A program made the position numbers and the translations under genes. Positions 1-5,068 of a stretch of 5,474 nucleotides of DNA are shown here, piece by piece (position 1 is the stretch's first letter; the number at the start of each line of letters is the position of its first letter). This DNA is from Thermoplasmatota archaeon (GTDB lineage Archaea; Thermoplasmatota; Penumbrarchaeia; Penumbrarchaeales; Penumbrarchaeaceae). The stretch is taken from the NCBI GenBank assembly GCA_016929175.1, contig JAFGJI010000207.1, forward strand, positions 1-5,474, given 5' to 3'. Below the pieces are notes generated by a model that was not told the DNA's origin, searched no databases, and worked only from the letters and a program-made list of their open reading frames with translations.

Positions 1-63
1 AAGATAGATGCTCCCAAGAAATATCGTGGTTGGAGAGCATATGTGATAATCGTTAGGGATTGA
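1..63 (+). CDS. Possible C-terminal end of an upstream gene (partial, unidentified)
   Basis: Frame 1 is open from the left edge to a TGA at 61-63 and gives 20 residues ending YRGWRAYVIIVRD. The mix of basic, aromatic and aliphatic residues and the AGA/AGG arginine codons would fit a real protein end, and a T-rich stretch follows the stop. The piece is far too short to identify the product, and the opposite strand is also open here, with an ATG at 40-38 that would start a divergent gene but has no ribosome binding site. I favour a same-strand gene end, with low confidence. Confidence 0.35.
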   Translation, partial: KIDAPKKYRGWRAYVIIVRD

Positions 64-77
64 TCGATTTATTTTGT
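48..77 (+). terminator. Weak candidate terminator of the upstream gene
   Basis: An inverted repeat AATCG (48-52) / CGATT (65-69) is followed by a T-rich stretch, ATTTATTTTGT (67-77), just after the putative stop codon at 61-63. Archaeal transcription often ends at short T-rich tracts with or without a hairpin. The stem is only 5 bp with a 12-nt loop and the T runs are short, so this is weak support. Confidence 0.25.
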
Positions 78-94
78 CCCACACCCCCCCCAGG

Positions 95-110
95 GAAAAA
101 CCTTAAATAC
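95..110 (+). promoter_or_regulatory. Candidate distal archaeal promoter P1 (BRE + TATA box)
   Basis: A purine-rich GAAAAACC (95-102), resembling a TFB recognition element, directly precedes TTAAATAC (103-110), a good archaeal TATA box for TBP. Transcription would be expected to start about 22-27 nt downstream of the box centre, near 128-133, which falls inside the palindrome cluster at 121-147. A transcript from here would carry a leader of about 260 nt before uL3. It may be the minor or the regulated member of a promoter pair. Confidence 0.45.
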
Positions 111-120
111 CTTCAGGATG

Positions 121-147
121 CGGTGATCACCGATATCGGCATCGATG
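121..147. promoter_or_regulatory. Three consecutive perfect palindromes, candidate operator
   Basis: Three perfect palindromes lie end to end: CGGTGATCACCG (121-132), CCGATATCGG (130-139, sharing 3 bases with the first) and CATCGATG (140-147). They cover the expected start point of promoter P1 and end 10 bp upstream of the BRE-like part of promoter P2. Dyad symmetry of this kind is typical of sites for dimeric helix-turn-helix regulators, so an operator or activator site is a reasonable inference. No known regulator motif is recognised. Confidence 0.35.
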
Positions 148-156
148 AACCTGGTA

Positions 157-177
157 TTTGAAAAACTTTTTATATTA
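157..177 (+). promoter_or_regulatory. Candidate main promoter P2 of the ribosomal-protein operon
   Basis: TTTGAAAAAC (157-166) resembles an archaeal BRE, and TTTTTATATTA (167-177) is a strong TATA-like box in otherwise GC-balanced DNA. The expected transcription start is near 196-201, giving an untranslated leader of about 190 nt before the uL3 start codon. It is the best promoter in the window and no comparable element lies between the genes downstream, so it probably drives the whole cluster. Confidence 0.55.
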
Positions 178-316
178 CATCCCACATGGGCGCTCTCAAT
201 TCGCAATCGAGGCCCTCCGGCCAAACGTCAAGGGCAACCCATCGGGACCCTGCTTACGGATCGCTCTTGCATATATCCTTGATCCGAAAAGGCGTCACGG
301 TCGGACCGGTGAAGGA

Positions 317-361
317 GCGCGGATCCTCACCCCTGCCTTGTTCAGGGTGTTCCATCCGTGC
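317..361 (+). other. Two-tier RNA stem-loop upstream of the uL3 ribosome binding site
   Basis: The outer stem pairs GCGCGGAT (317-324) with ATCCGTGC (354-361): 8 bp including one G-U. The inner stem pairs CAC-CCTG (328-335, with C330 bulged) with CAGGGTG (343-349): 7 bp closed by a 7-nt loop. A small asymmetric internal loop (325-327 / 350-353) separates the two. The element ends 19 nt before the Shine-Dalgarno sequence. There is no following T tract, so it is not a classical terminator. Helix-internal loop-helix shapes like this are common ribosomal-protein binding targets, but no specific partner can be named from sequence alone. Confidence 0.45.
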
Positions 362-380
362 CCCGGCTATCGCGAATTTC

Positions 381-386
381 GGAGGA
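381..386 (+). promoter_or_regulatory. Shine-Dalgarno site that sets the uL3 start
   Basis: GGAGGA lies 5 nt before the ATG at 392. It is a near-perfect match to the archaeal 16S 3' end complement and selects this ATG over the upstream in-frame ATG at 158, which has no such site. GAGGA (382-386) is also complementary to TCCTC at 324-328 in the leader. Confidence 0.85.
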
Positions 387-391
387 ATATC

Positions 392-1390
392 ATGGGAAAA
401 GCGCACAAACCCAGGAGAGGTTCGGTTGCATACAGCCCCAGAAAGAGGGCTAACAGACCGCACCCGGTCGTCAAGAGCTGGCCGGAGGGCGGGTCCGAAC
501 CCAAGATGCAGGGCTTCGCAGGTTACAAGGCCGGGATGACCCATGCCTTTGTTGTGGACTACAGACCGACATCAACAACCTCGGGACAGGAGGTCCAGAT
601 ACCGGTAACAGTGGTGGAGGTCCCCCCTCTCAAGGTCGCTGGGATAAGGATCTACGAGGAGGACGTTTACGGCAAGAGGACGAAGAGAGAGGTCTGGTCA
701 GACAAGATCGACAAGGACCTTATAAGAAGGCTTCCGGTCCCCTCCAAGGCAACGAAACCGAACCTCAAAGGGATCGAAAAGGAAGACGCCGATGAGGTCA
801 GACTGATAGTCCATACCATTCCCAGGAACGTCTCCGGGATCCCGAGCAAATCACCGGAGATCATGGAGATACCTATTGGAGGAGGAACGATCGCTGACCG
901 GATCAAATATGCAACGGGACACCTCGGGAAGGAGGTCCCTTTCTCCGAGTTCCAGATAGAAGGGGCAATGGTCGATATAATATCGGTGACCAAGGGCAAG
1001 GGTTTCCAGGGACTTAACAAGAGGTTCGGCGTCAAGCTACTAACACACAAGAATTCCAAACACAGAAGGATGATCGGAACACAGGGCCCATGGCACCCCT
1101 CCTGGATCATGAGCACCGTGCCGAACTCCGGTCAGATGGGATACCACAACCGTACAGAGTACAACAAGAGAATACTCAGGATAGGGAAGGACCCGTCGGA
1201 GATCAATCCGAAGGGTGGGTTCCTTCATTATGGGAACATCGAGACCAACTACGTTCTCATCCACGGGTCCATACCCGGACCGACCAAGAGGCTCATCCGT
1301 TTCAGGGACCCGATAAGGCTGCATGGACACGTTGAGGTGAAAACACCCGATCTCACCTATGTGAGCACCGCTTCGAAACAGGGGAAGTGA
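392..1390 (+). CDS. rpl3: 50S ribosomal protein uL3 (L3)
   Basis: uL3 is a primary 23S rRNA-binding protein of the large subunit. Its internal extension reaches towards the peptidyl transferase centre, and it helps start subunit assembly. The 332-residue product has the usual archaeal length and begins MGKAHKPRRGS, the family N-terminus. Landmarks are GYKAGMTH (44-51), the basic glycine-rich KGKGFQG (201-207), GPWHPSW (232-238) and GQMGYHNRTE (247-256) in the inward-pointing loop, and GSIPGPTKRL (292-301) near the end. The frame stays open upstream to an ATG at 158, but those 78 extra residues resemble no L3 and lie in the leader, while the ATG at 392 has a strong Shine-Dalgarno site. It is the first gene of the operon and is followed after 4 nt by uL4. 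The identification is certain and the start very likely. Confidence 0.97.
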   Translation: MGKAHKPRRGSVAYSPRKRANRPHPVVKSWPEGGSEPKMQGFAGYKAGMTHAFVVDYRPTSTTSGQEVQIPVTVVEVPPLKVAGIRIYEEDVYGKRTKREVWSDKIDKDLIRRLPVPSKATKPNLKGIEKEDADEVRLIVHTIPRNVSGIPSKSPEIMEIPIGGGTIADRIKYATGHLGKEVPFSEFQIEGAMVDIISVTKGKGFQGLNKRFGVKLLTHKNSKHRRMIGTQGPWHPSWIMSTVPNSGQMGYHNRTEYNKRILRIGKDPSEINPKGGFLHYGNIETNYVLIHGSIPGPTKRLIRFRDPIRLHGHVEVKTPDLTYVSTASKQGK

Positions 1391-1394
1391 TAAT

Positions 1395-2213
1395 ATGGCA
1401 GCAACCAGGACTACCGGAGGAAAGGCCAAGAAGGCCGTGTCCAGGATCGGGACCGTGAACGTTTACGGGACCGACGGCAAGGTCAAGGGAAAGATGGAAC
1501 TTCCCGGGGTCTTCTCCACACCTTTCAGGCCTGACCTCATAAGACGGGCGGTCGTTTCAGCACAGGCCAATAGAAGGCAGAGGTACGGACCATCAAAGGT
1601 GGCAGGGATGAGACACTCCGTTTCAACTTGGGGAAAAGGCAGGGGGGTGGCACGCGTCCAGAGGCTCACCCAGGGAAGGACGGCTGCGGAGTCCCCCAAC
1701 AATGTTGGGGGAAGAAGGGCTCACCCGCCAAGACCCGAACACTCGTTCAGGAAGAAGATAAACGACAAAGAGAGGAGATTTGCAGTGGCATCTGCACTGG
1801 CGGCCACATCAAGCATCGAGATGGTGAGATCGAGAGGCCACAAGTTCAGGGAAGGACTCACACTTCCCGTGATCGTGGACGATCCAATGGAGAACATGGA
1901 AAAGACGAAGGATGTCCTCTCGATGCTCGATTCCCTGGGACTCTCCCTGGACATAACTAGGGCATACGATGGAAAACATATCCGCGCAGGCAAGGGCAAG
2001 ATGAGAGGGAGACGCTACAGGCAGCCAAGGTCGATACTCTTCGTGGCAACGGAGGGATCCCCTATCCTGACAGGCGCCAGGAACCTTCCCGGGGTCAATA
2101 CGATCGGACCCTCCGGAATAAACGCGGAGCTTCTCGCTCCAGGTGGAGACCCTGGACGGCTTCTGGTGTTTTCAAAAAGGGCTTTCGAGAAGATAGGCGG
2201 TGGTGAAGGATGA
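1395..2213 (+). CDS. rpl4: 50S ribosomal protein uL4 (L4), archaeal/eukaryotic type
   Basis: uL4 binds 23S rRNA and sends a long loop to the constriction of the peptide exit tunnel. The 272-residue product shows the family pattern: a globular start with GVFSTPFRPDLIRRAV (38-53), the basic tunnel loop at about residues 60-115 with GKGRGVARV (80-88) and GGRRAHPP (105-112), and AGKGKMRGRRYR (198-209). A Shine-Dalgarno-like GGAAGTGAT (1383-1391) overlaps the uL3 stop codon, so the two genes are probably translationally coupled. About 17-20 basic N-terminal residues precede the point where L4 proteins I recall usually begin. A GTG at 1455 would give the shorter form but has poorer initiation signals. 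The stop codon overlaps the uL23 start (ATGA). In some bacteria L4 represses its own operon through the leader; nothing here proves this in this organism. Confidence 0.96.
   Translation: MAATRTTGGKAKKAVSRIGTVNVYGTDGKVKGKMELPGVFSTPFRPDLIRRAVVSAQANRRQRYGPSKVAGMRHSVSTWGKGRGVARVQRLTQGRTAAESPNNVGGRRAHPPRPEHSFRKKINDKERRFAVASALAATSSIEMVRSRGHKFREGLTLPVIVDDPMENMEKTKDVLSMLDSLGLSLDITRAYDGKHIRAGKGKMRGRRYRQPRSILFVATEGSPILTGARNLPGVNTIGPSGINAELLAPGGDPGRLLVFSKRAFEKIGGGEG
1692..1712 (+). other. Perfect 9-bp hairpin inside the uL4 gene
   Basis: TCCCCCAAC (1692-1700) is followed by the loop AAT (1701-1703) and its exact reverse complement GTTGGGGGA (1704-1712). The stem contains five consecutive C-G pairs, so it should be very stable in RNA or single-stranded DNA. 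It encodes SPNNVGG (residues 100-106) at the edge of the tunnel loop. No T tract follows, so it is not an intrinsic terminator. Whether it has a function or is a by-product of codon choice is unknown. Confidence 0.6.
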
Positions 2214-2482
2214 TTGAGAAGATGCCCCATACCATACTGCTCCACCCCTATGTAACTGAAAAGACCCTGAACCTGATGGAGAAGGAGGAGCTCAACTCAC
2301 TTGTTTTCATCGTGAAGGAAGGGTCCACGAAACCGGAGATAAGAAAAGCCTTCGAGGACCTTTTCGAGGTGAAGGTCCAGAGCGTCAACGTAAAGCATAC
2401 AAGGTTCGGCAAGATGGCCATAATCAAGCTGACCGGCGACTATTCCGCCGAAGATGTGGGAATGAGGATAGGAATATTCTGA
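2210..2482 (+). CDS. rpl23: 50S ribosomal protein uL23 (L23)
   Basis: uL23 binds 23S rRNA at the rim of the polypeptide exit tunnel and is the docking point for the signal recognition particle and other nascent-chain factors. The 90-residue product is a compact archaeal L23. It shows the family start HPYVTEKTLNLME (12-24), the FIVKEGSTKPEIRKAFEDLFEVKVQSVN core (33-60) and the ending YSAEDVGMRIGIF (78-90). The start ATG shares bases with the uL4 stop codon (ATGA), with GGTGA at 2202-2206 as ribosome binding site, which indicates translational coupling. A second ATG at 2222 would shorten the protein by four residues but lacks a comparable site. A 16-nt gap separates it from uL2. Confidence 0.95.
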   Translation: MIEKMPHTILLHPYVTEKTLNLMEKEELNSLVFIVKEGSTKPEIRKAFEDLFEVKVQSVNVKHTRFGKMAIIKLTGDYSAEDVGMRIGIF

Positions 2483-2498
2483 TGAGGGGTGAACGAAG

Positions 2499-3209
2499 AT
2501 GGGTAAGAGGATCATCGTAAGAAGAAGGGGCAAGGGAACGACAGTTTACAGGTCCCCCAGCCACAGACATCTCACCCCCGCCGTCCTACCGAAGTTGAGA
2601 TCGGGCAGGGCCAGGGTGGTGGATCTGGTTCATGACCCTGGACACTCCGCCCCCATGGCAAAGATGCTCTGGAACGACGGAAGGATAAGATACATGCTCG
2701 CTCCGGAAGGACTGAAGGTCGGACAGGAGGTCCTCATGGGTGACAACGCACCTATCAATGTCGGGAACATCCTTCCACTCAGGGAGATACCTGAGGGGAC
2801 CCCCATATATCATATCGAGGGAGCCCCACTGGACGGTGGGAAGTTCGTCCGCGCTGGCGGCACCTCCGCGATCATAGTGTCAAGAGGGAAGGACGTTACA
2901 ATACAGCTTCCCTCGGGAAGCTTCAAGAACCTTTCAGGTCAATGCCGGGCGGTGGTGGGAATGGTCAGCGGAGGAGGCAGACCGGACCTTCCCTTTGCAA
3001 AAGCAGGAAAGAGATACCATTCATTAAGGAGCAAAGCGAAGATATGGCCAATCGTTTCCGGTGTTGCCATGAGCTCTGTCAACCACCCCCATGGCGGTGG
3101 TGGACATCAGCATGTGGGAAAACCCAATACCGTATCAAGGAACGCCCCACCAGGCCGGAAGGTCGGCAGACTGAGTCCTCAGAAGAAGGATAAAAAGAGG
3201 AAGAGGTGA
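2499..3209 (+). CDS. rpl2: 50S ribosomal protein uL2 (L2)
   Basis: uL2 is one of the most conserved large-subunit proteins. It is needed for subunit joining and lies close to the peptidyl transferase centre. The 236-residue product is of normal archaeal length: N-terminal MGKRIIVRRRGKG, an OB-like and SH3-like core (VVDLVHDPGHSAPMA at 40-54), and the C-terminal motif GVAMSSVNHPHGGGGHQHVGK (about 188-208) with a basic tail ending KKDKKRKR. The universally conserved His is present (H196), but the residue before it is Asn (N195, codon 3081-3083) where the family almost always has Asp (VDHPHGGG). The ribosome binding site is GGGGTGA (2486-2492), 6 nt before the ATG. An 18-base near-palindrome lies inside the gene at 2905-2922. 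Confidence 0.97.
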   Translation: MGKRIIVRRRGKGTTVYRSPSHRHLTPAVLPKLRSGRARVVDLVHDPGHSAPMAKMLWNDGRIRYMLAPEGLKVGQEVLMGDNAPINVGNILPLREIPEGTPIYHIEGAPLDGGKFVRAGGTSAIIVSRGKDVTIQLPSGSFKNLSGQCRAVVGMVSGGGRPDLPFAKAGKRYHSLRSKAKIWPIVSGVAMSSVNHPHGGGGHQHVGKPNTVSRNAPPGRKVGRLSPQKKDKKRKR

Positions 3210-3214
3210 GCTAG

Positions 3215-3670
3215 ATGGCAAGAGGTAAGACCACTCCAAAGGCCGCGAGAAGGAAATCAAGGAAGCTCAAGGGACGCATTGCGGCAAAGAAGAAGAAGGA
3301 ATTCGTTTACAGGGGCAAGACACTGGAGGAGCTTCAAGGTATGTCCCAAGACGAGTTCATCGAACTTCTACCATCCAGGGAAAGGAGGACCATGAGCCGG
3401 GGCATCCGCTCCAAGAACCCGAAGTTCTTCAAGCACCTGGAAAGAGGGGATGAAGTGATCAAGACCCATTCCAGGGATATCGTGATCCTTCCGGAAATGG
3501 TCAACAGGAAACTGGCCATACACGACGGCAAACAATTCCTCGAGATCACCGTAACGCCCGAGATGATAGGACATCTGACAGGGGAATTCGCTTTGACGAG
3601 AAAGCAGACGAAACATACTGGTGTAGGCGTGGGGGCAACAAGATCCTCCAAGTATATGCCGTTGAAATGA
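3215..3670 (+). CDS. rps19: 30S ribosomal protein uS19 (S19)
   Basis: uS19 sits in the head of the small subunit with uS13, near the A-site tRNA and the intersubunit bridges. The 151-residue product has a very basic archaeal N-terminal extension (about residues 1-28, rich in Lys and Arg), then FVYRGKTLEELQGM (30-43), LLPSRERRTMSRGI (51-64), RDIVILPEMV (87-96) and the conserved C-terminal GVGVGATRSSKYMPLK (136-151). The archaeal form differs from the roughly 90-residue bacterial S19 in this extended N-terminal half. A strong ribosome binding site GAGGTGA (3203-3209) overlaps the uL2 stop codon, pointing to coupling. It is followed by uL22 with a gap of under 10 nt. Confidence 0.96.
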   Translation: MARGKTTPKAARRKSRKLKGRIAAKKKKEFVYRGKTLEELQGMSQDEFIELLPSRERRTMSRGIRSKNPKFFKHLERGDEVIKTHSRDIVILPEMVNRKLAIHDGKQFLEITVTPEMIGHLTGEFALTRKQTKHTGVGVGATRSSKYMPLK

Positions 3671-3673
3671 GGT
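3669..3673 (+). promoter_or_regulatory. Shine-Dalgarno site deciding the uL22 start
   Basis: GAGGT overlaps the uS19 stop codon. It touches the ATG at 3674 directly, leaving no spacer, but stands 6 nt before the next in-frame ATG at 3680, a normal spacing. This favours the start at 3680. Confidence 0.6.
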
Positions 3674-3679
3674 ATGACG

Positions 3680-4144
3680 ATGAGATACTCCATGGAAGTA
3701 GATCCGGATACAACGGCGAGGTCCCAGGTAATAGAGGCGAACATTTCCCCGAAGCATTCGATCGAGATATGCAGGGAGATAAAAGGGTTCGAACTCCAGA
3801 AGGCCAAGGATTACCTCAAGGACATCATCGACATGAAAAGGGCGCTCCCCTTCAAGAGGTTCAAGAAGAAGGTCGGACACCGCAAGGGGGCCGGGTTTGG
3901 ACCCGGGAGATACCCCCAGAAGGCCGCAAAGGTATTCCTCAAAGCACTGGAGGACTGCGAATCCAATGCCGAATACAGCGGCCTAAACACCGACGCTCTC
4001 TATATCAAACATATAGCTGCTCACCGTGGCAGGGTGTACAATGGATGGATGCCTCGGGCTCACGGGAGGGCTACGGATTGGGACAACCGCACTGTCAACA
4101 TTGAGGTAATACTCGAGGAAAGGGAGGGTGACGATGGCCAGTGA
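3680..4144 (+). CDS. rpl22: 50S ribosomal protein uL22 (L22)
   Basis: uL22 binds 23S rRNA and its long beta-hairpin lines the exit tunnel opposite uL4. The 154-residue product starts MRYSMEVDPDTTARSQ, matching archaeal L22 starts such as M-x-YSVxxDPDTTA. It continues with SPKHSIEICREIKG (23-36), the archaeal insertion with GPGRYPQKAAKVFLKALE (74-91), YIKHIAAHRGR (108-118) and the hairpin arm and end, PRAHGRATDW (125-134) and VNIEVILEE (139-147). The alternative ATG at 3674 adds only Met-Thr and has no Shine-Dalgarno spacer, so I chose 3680. The last 11 bases overlap the uS3 gene in another frame, implying coupled translation. A perfect 6-bp hairpin with tetraloop lies at 3891-3906. Confidence 0.95.
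   Translation: MRYSMEVDPDTTARSQVIEANISPKHSIEICREIKGFELQKAKDYLKDIIDMKRALPFKRFKKKVGHRKGAGFGPGRYPQKAAKVFLKALEDCESNAEYSGLNTDALYIKHIAAHRGRVYNGWMPRAHGRATDWDNRTVNIEVILEEREGDDGQ
4123..4131 (+). promoter_or_regulatory. Shine-Dalgarno site deciding the uS3 start
   Basis: GGAGGGTGA stands upstream of the ATG at 4134; the GGAGG core (4123-4127) leaves 6 nt. A GTG at 4128 in the same frame would lie inside the site itself and is therefore an unlikely start. The site is contained in the uL22 coding region. Confidence 0.75.
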
Positions 4145-5066
4145 AAGAAAGTTCGTTGCTGAGAACATCAGAAGGGTCCTCCTGAAAGAATATTTCATGA
4201 AGGAGACCGAAATGGCCGGGTTCGGAGGCATCGATATCCAGAGGACCCCTATGGGGACAAGGGTCACATTGATAGTCGAGAGGCCGGGAATGGTCATCGG
4301 GCGCAAAGGGACAAAGATCAAGGAACTTACCCGTGTGGTTTCCGAGAAGTACGGGTTCGATAATCCTCAGATAGAGGTCTCCGAGTGCCGGAACTCCGCC
4401 CAGAACCCACAGATAATGGCACAGAAGCTAGCCCTTGCCCTTGAACGGGGATGGCATTTCAGAAGGGCTGGCCATTCAACGCTAAGAAGGATCATGGAAT
4501 CCGATGTGAAGGGAGCCCAGGTCAAGCTATGCGGAAAGCTGACTGGACAGAGACATCGGACCGAGAAGTTCAAGTGGGGACATATAAAGTTCTGCGGTGA
4601 ACCTGCAATAACCATGATGGACCGGGGTTACGCCATTGCAAAGAAGAAACTGGGACTGATCGGAGTGTCCGTTGATATCATGAGACCGGATGCCCGTCTG
4701 CCTGATGAAATTCACATCAGGGAGATCGTGGAGCTTGCAGATGTGGCTGTCATAAAGGATGAGGCGAAAGATAGCGAGACCGAAAGAATGGATGCGGGAA
4801 AGGAGGACATACCCGCCGAGGAAAAGTCCTTCACGGAAGAAGCACCCGCTGAGATGCCGAGATCCAAGAGGAAGCAGAGAAAGGAGGAAAGGAGACGGTC
4901 CGAGGATGGTGAGGAGGAAGATAATGTTCCCGGACCAGTGGCAGAGCCCGTTGCTCCAACTTCAGATAATAAAATAGATGAGGTACCCCTGGAAGTCCCT
5001 TCCGAAGATGAAGTTGACGATGTCGAAGAGACTTCCGATGACGGGAAGAAGGACGGAGGTGAGTGA
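4134..5066 (+). CDS. rps3: 30S ribosomal protein uS3 (S3) with long charged C-terminal tail
   Basis: uS3 lies in the small-subunit head at the mRNA entry channel and contacts incoming mRNA. The 310-residue product has an archaeal N-terminus (MASERKFVAENIRRVLLKEYF), a type II KH RNA-binding domain with the GXXG signature GRKG (56-59, in VIGRKGTKIKEL), and the S3 C-terminal domain. That domain includes GWHFRRAGHSTLRRIME (106-122), GAQVKLCGKLTGQRHRTE (127-144) and GVSVDIMRPDARLPDEI (177-193). From about residue 209 the rest (about 100 residues, nt 4758-5063) is a low-complexity tail: acidic, with one basic patch RSKRKQRKEERRR (243-255) and proline-rich spacers. It is presumably disordered. Archaeal S3 proteins vary in tail length, and this is at the long end. 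The start is set by the site at 4123-4131, and the gene overlaps uL22 by 11 nt. Confidence 0.96.
   Translation: MASERKFVAENIRRVLLKEYFMKETEMAGFGGIDIQRTPMGTRVTLIVERPGMVIGRKGTKIKELTRVVSEKYGFDNPQIEVSECRNSAQNPQIMAQKLALALERGWHFRRAGHSTLRRIMESDVKGAQVKLCGKLTGQRHRTEKFKWGHIKFCGEPAITMMDRGYAIAKKKLGLIGVSVDIMRPDARLPDEIHIREIVELADVAVIKDEAKDSETERMDAGKEDIPAEEKSFTEEAPAEMPRSKRKQRKEERRRSEDGEEEDNVPGPVAEPVAPTSDNKIDEVPLEVPSEDEVDDVEETSDDGKKDGGE
5055..5062 (+). promoter_or_regulatory. Shine-Dalgarno site deciding the uL29 GTG start
   Basis: GGAGGTGA, an ideal archaeal site, lies within the last codons of uS3. It abuts an in-frame GTG at 5063 with no spacing and stands 6 nt before the GTG at 5069, the same spacing as in front of uL2. 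The site therefore favours 5069. Confidence 0.7.
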
Positions 5067-5068
5067 CC

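Larger units (their letters stand above)
198..391 (+). promoter_or_regulatory. Long, structured 5' leader of the uL3 operon
   Basis: This 190-nt stretch between promoter P2 and the uL3 start holds no convincing gene, although two reading frames happen to stay open across it. By hand several stems can be drawn: GGCC/GGCC (211-214/219-222), CGGATC/GATCCG (257-262/281-286), a small hairpin at 296-311, and a two-tier stem-loop at 317-361. Some of these exclude each other. A long structured leader is uncommon in Archaea, where leaders are often short or absent, and suggests post-transcriptional control of the operon, perhaps by one of its own ribosomal proteins. That role is inference only. The left boundary is the predicted, not measured, transcription start. 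Confidence 0.45.

Noticed and set aside
84..91. Run of eight C before promoter P1
   Set aside because: Could be a slippage or sequencing-sensitive spot, but it lies outside any coding frame and has no clear function.
158..391. In-frame 78-codon N-terminal extension of uL3 starting at the ATG at 158
   Set aside because: The translated residues resemble no L3 N-terminus, the ATG lies inside the promoter P2 BRE/TATA region so would not be on its transcript, and the ATG at 392 has a strong ribosome binding site and the family start sequence.
198..391. tRNA, 5S rRNA or other known structural RNA in the non-coding region
   Set aside because: No T-loop GTTCGANNC box, acceptor/anticodon arms or 5S-like conserved segments could be found.
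186..539. 117-codon reading frame overlapping the leader and the start of uL3
   Set aside because: It starts upstream of the predicted transcription start, has no ribosome binding site, and runs out of frame through the conserved uL3 sequence.
254..544. Antisense reading frame across the leader and uL3 start
   Set aside because: Most of it mirrors the uL3 coding frame; no antisense promoter or ribosome binding site is visible, and composition is explained by the sense strand.
3334..3880. Two long antisense reading frames opposite uS19/uL22
   Set aside because: They are shadows of certain ribosomal-protein genes and resemble no known protein.
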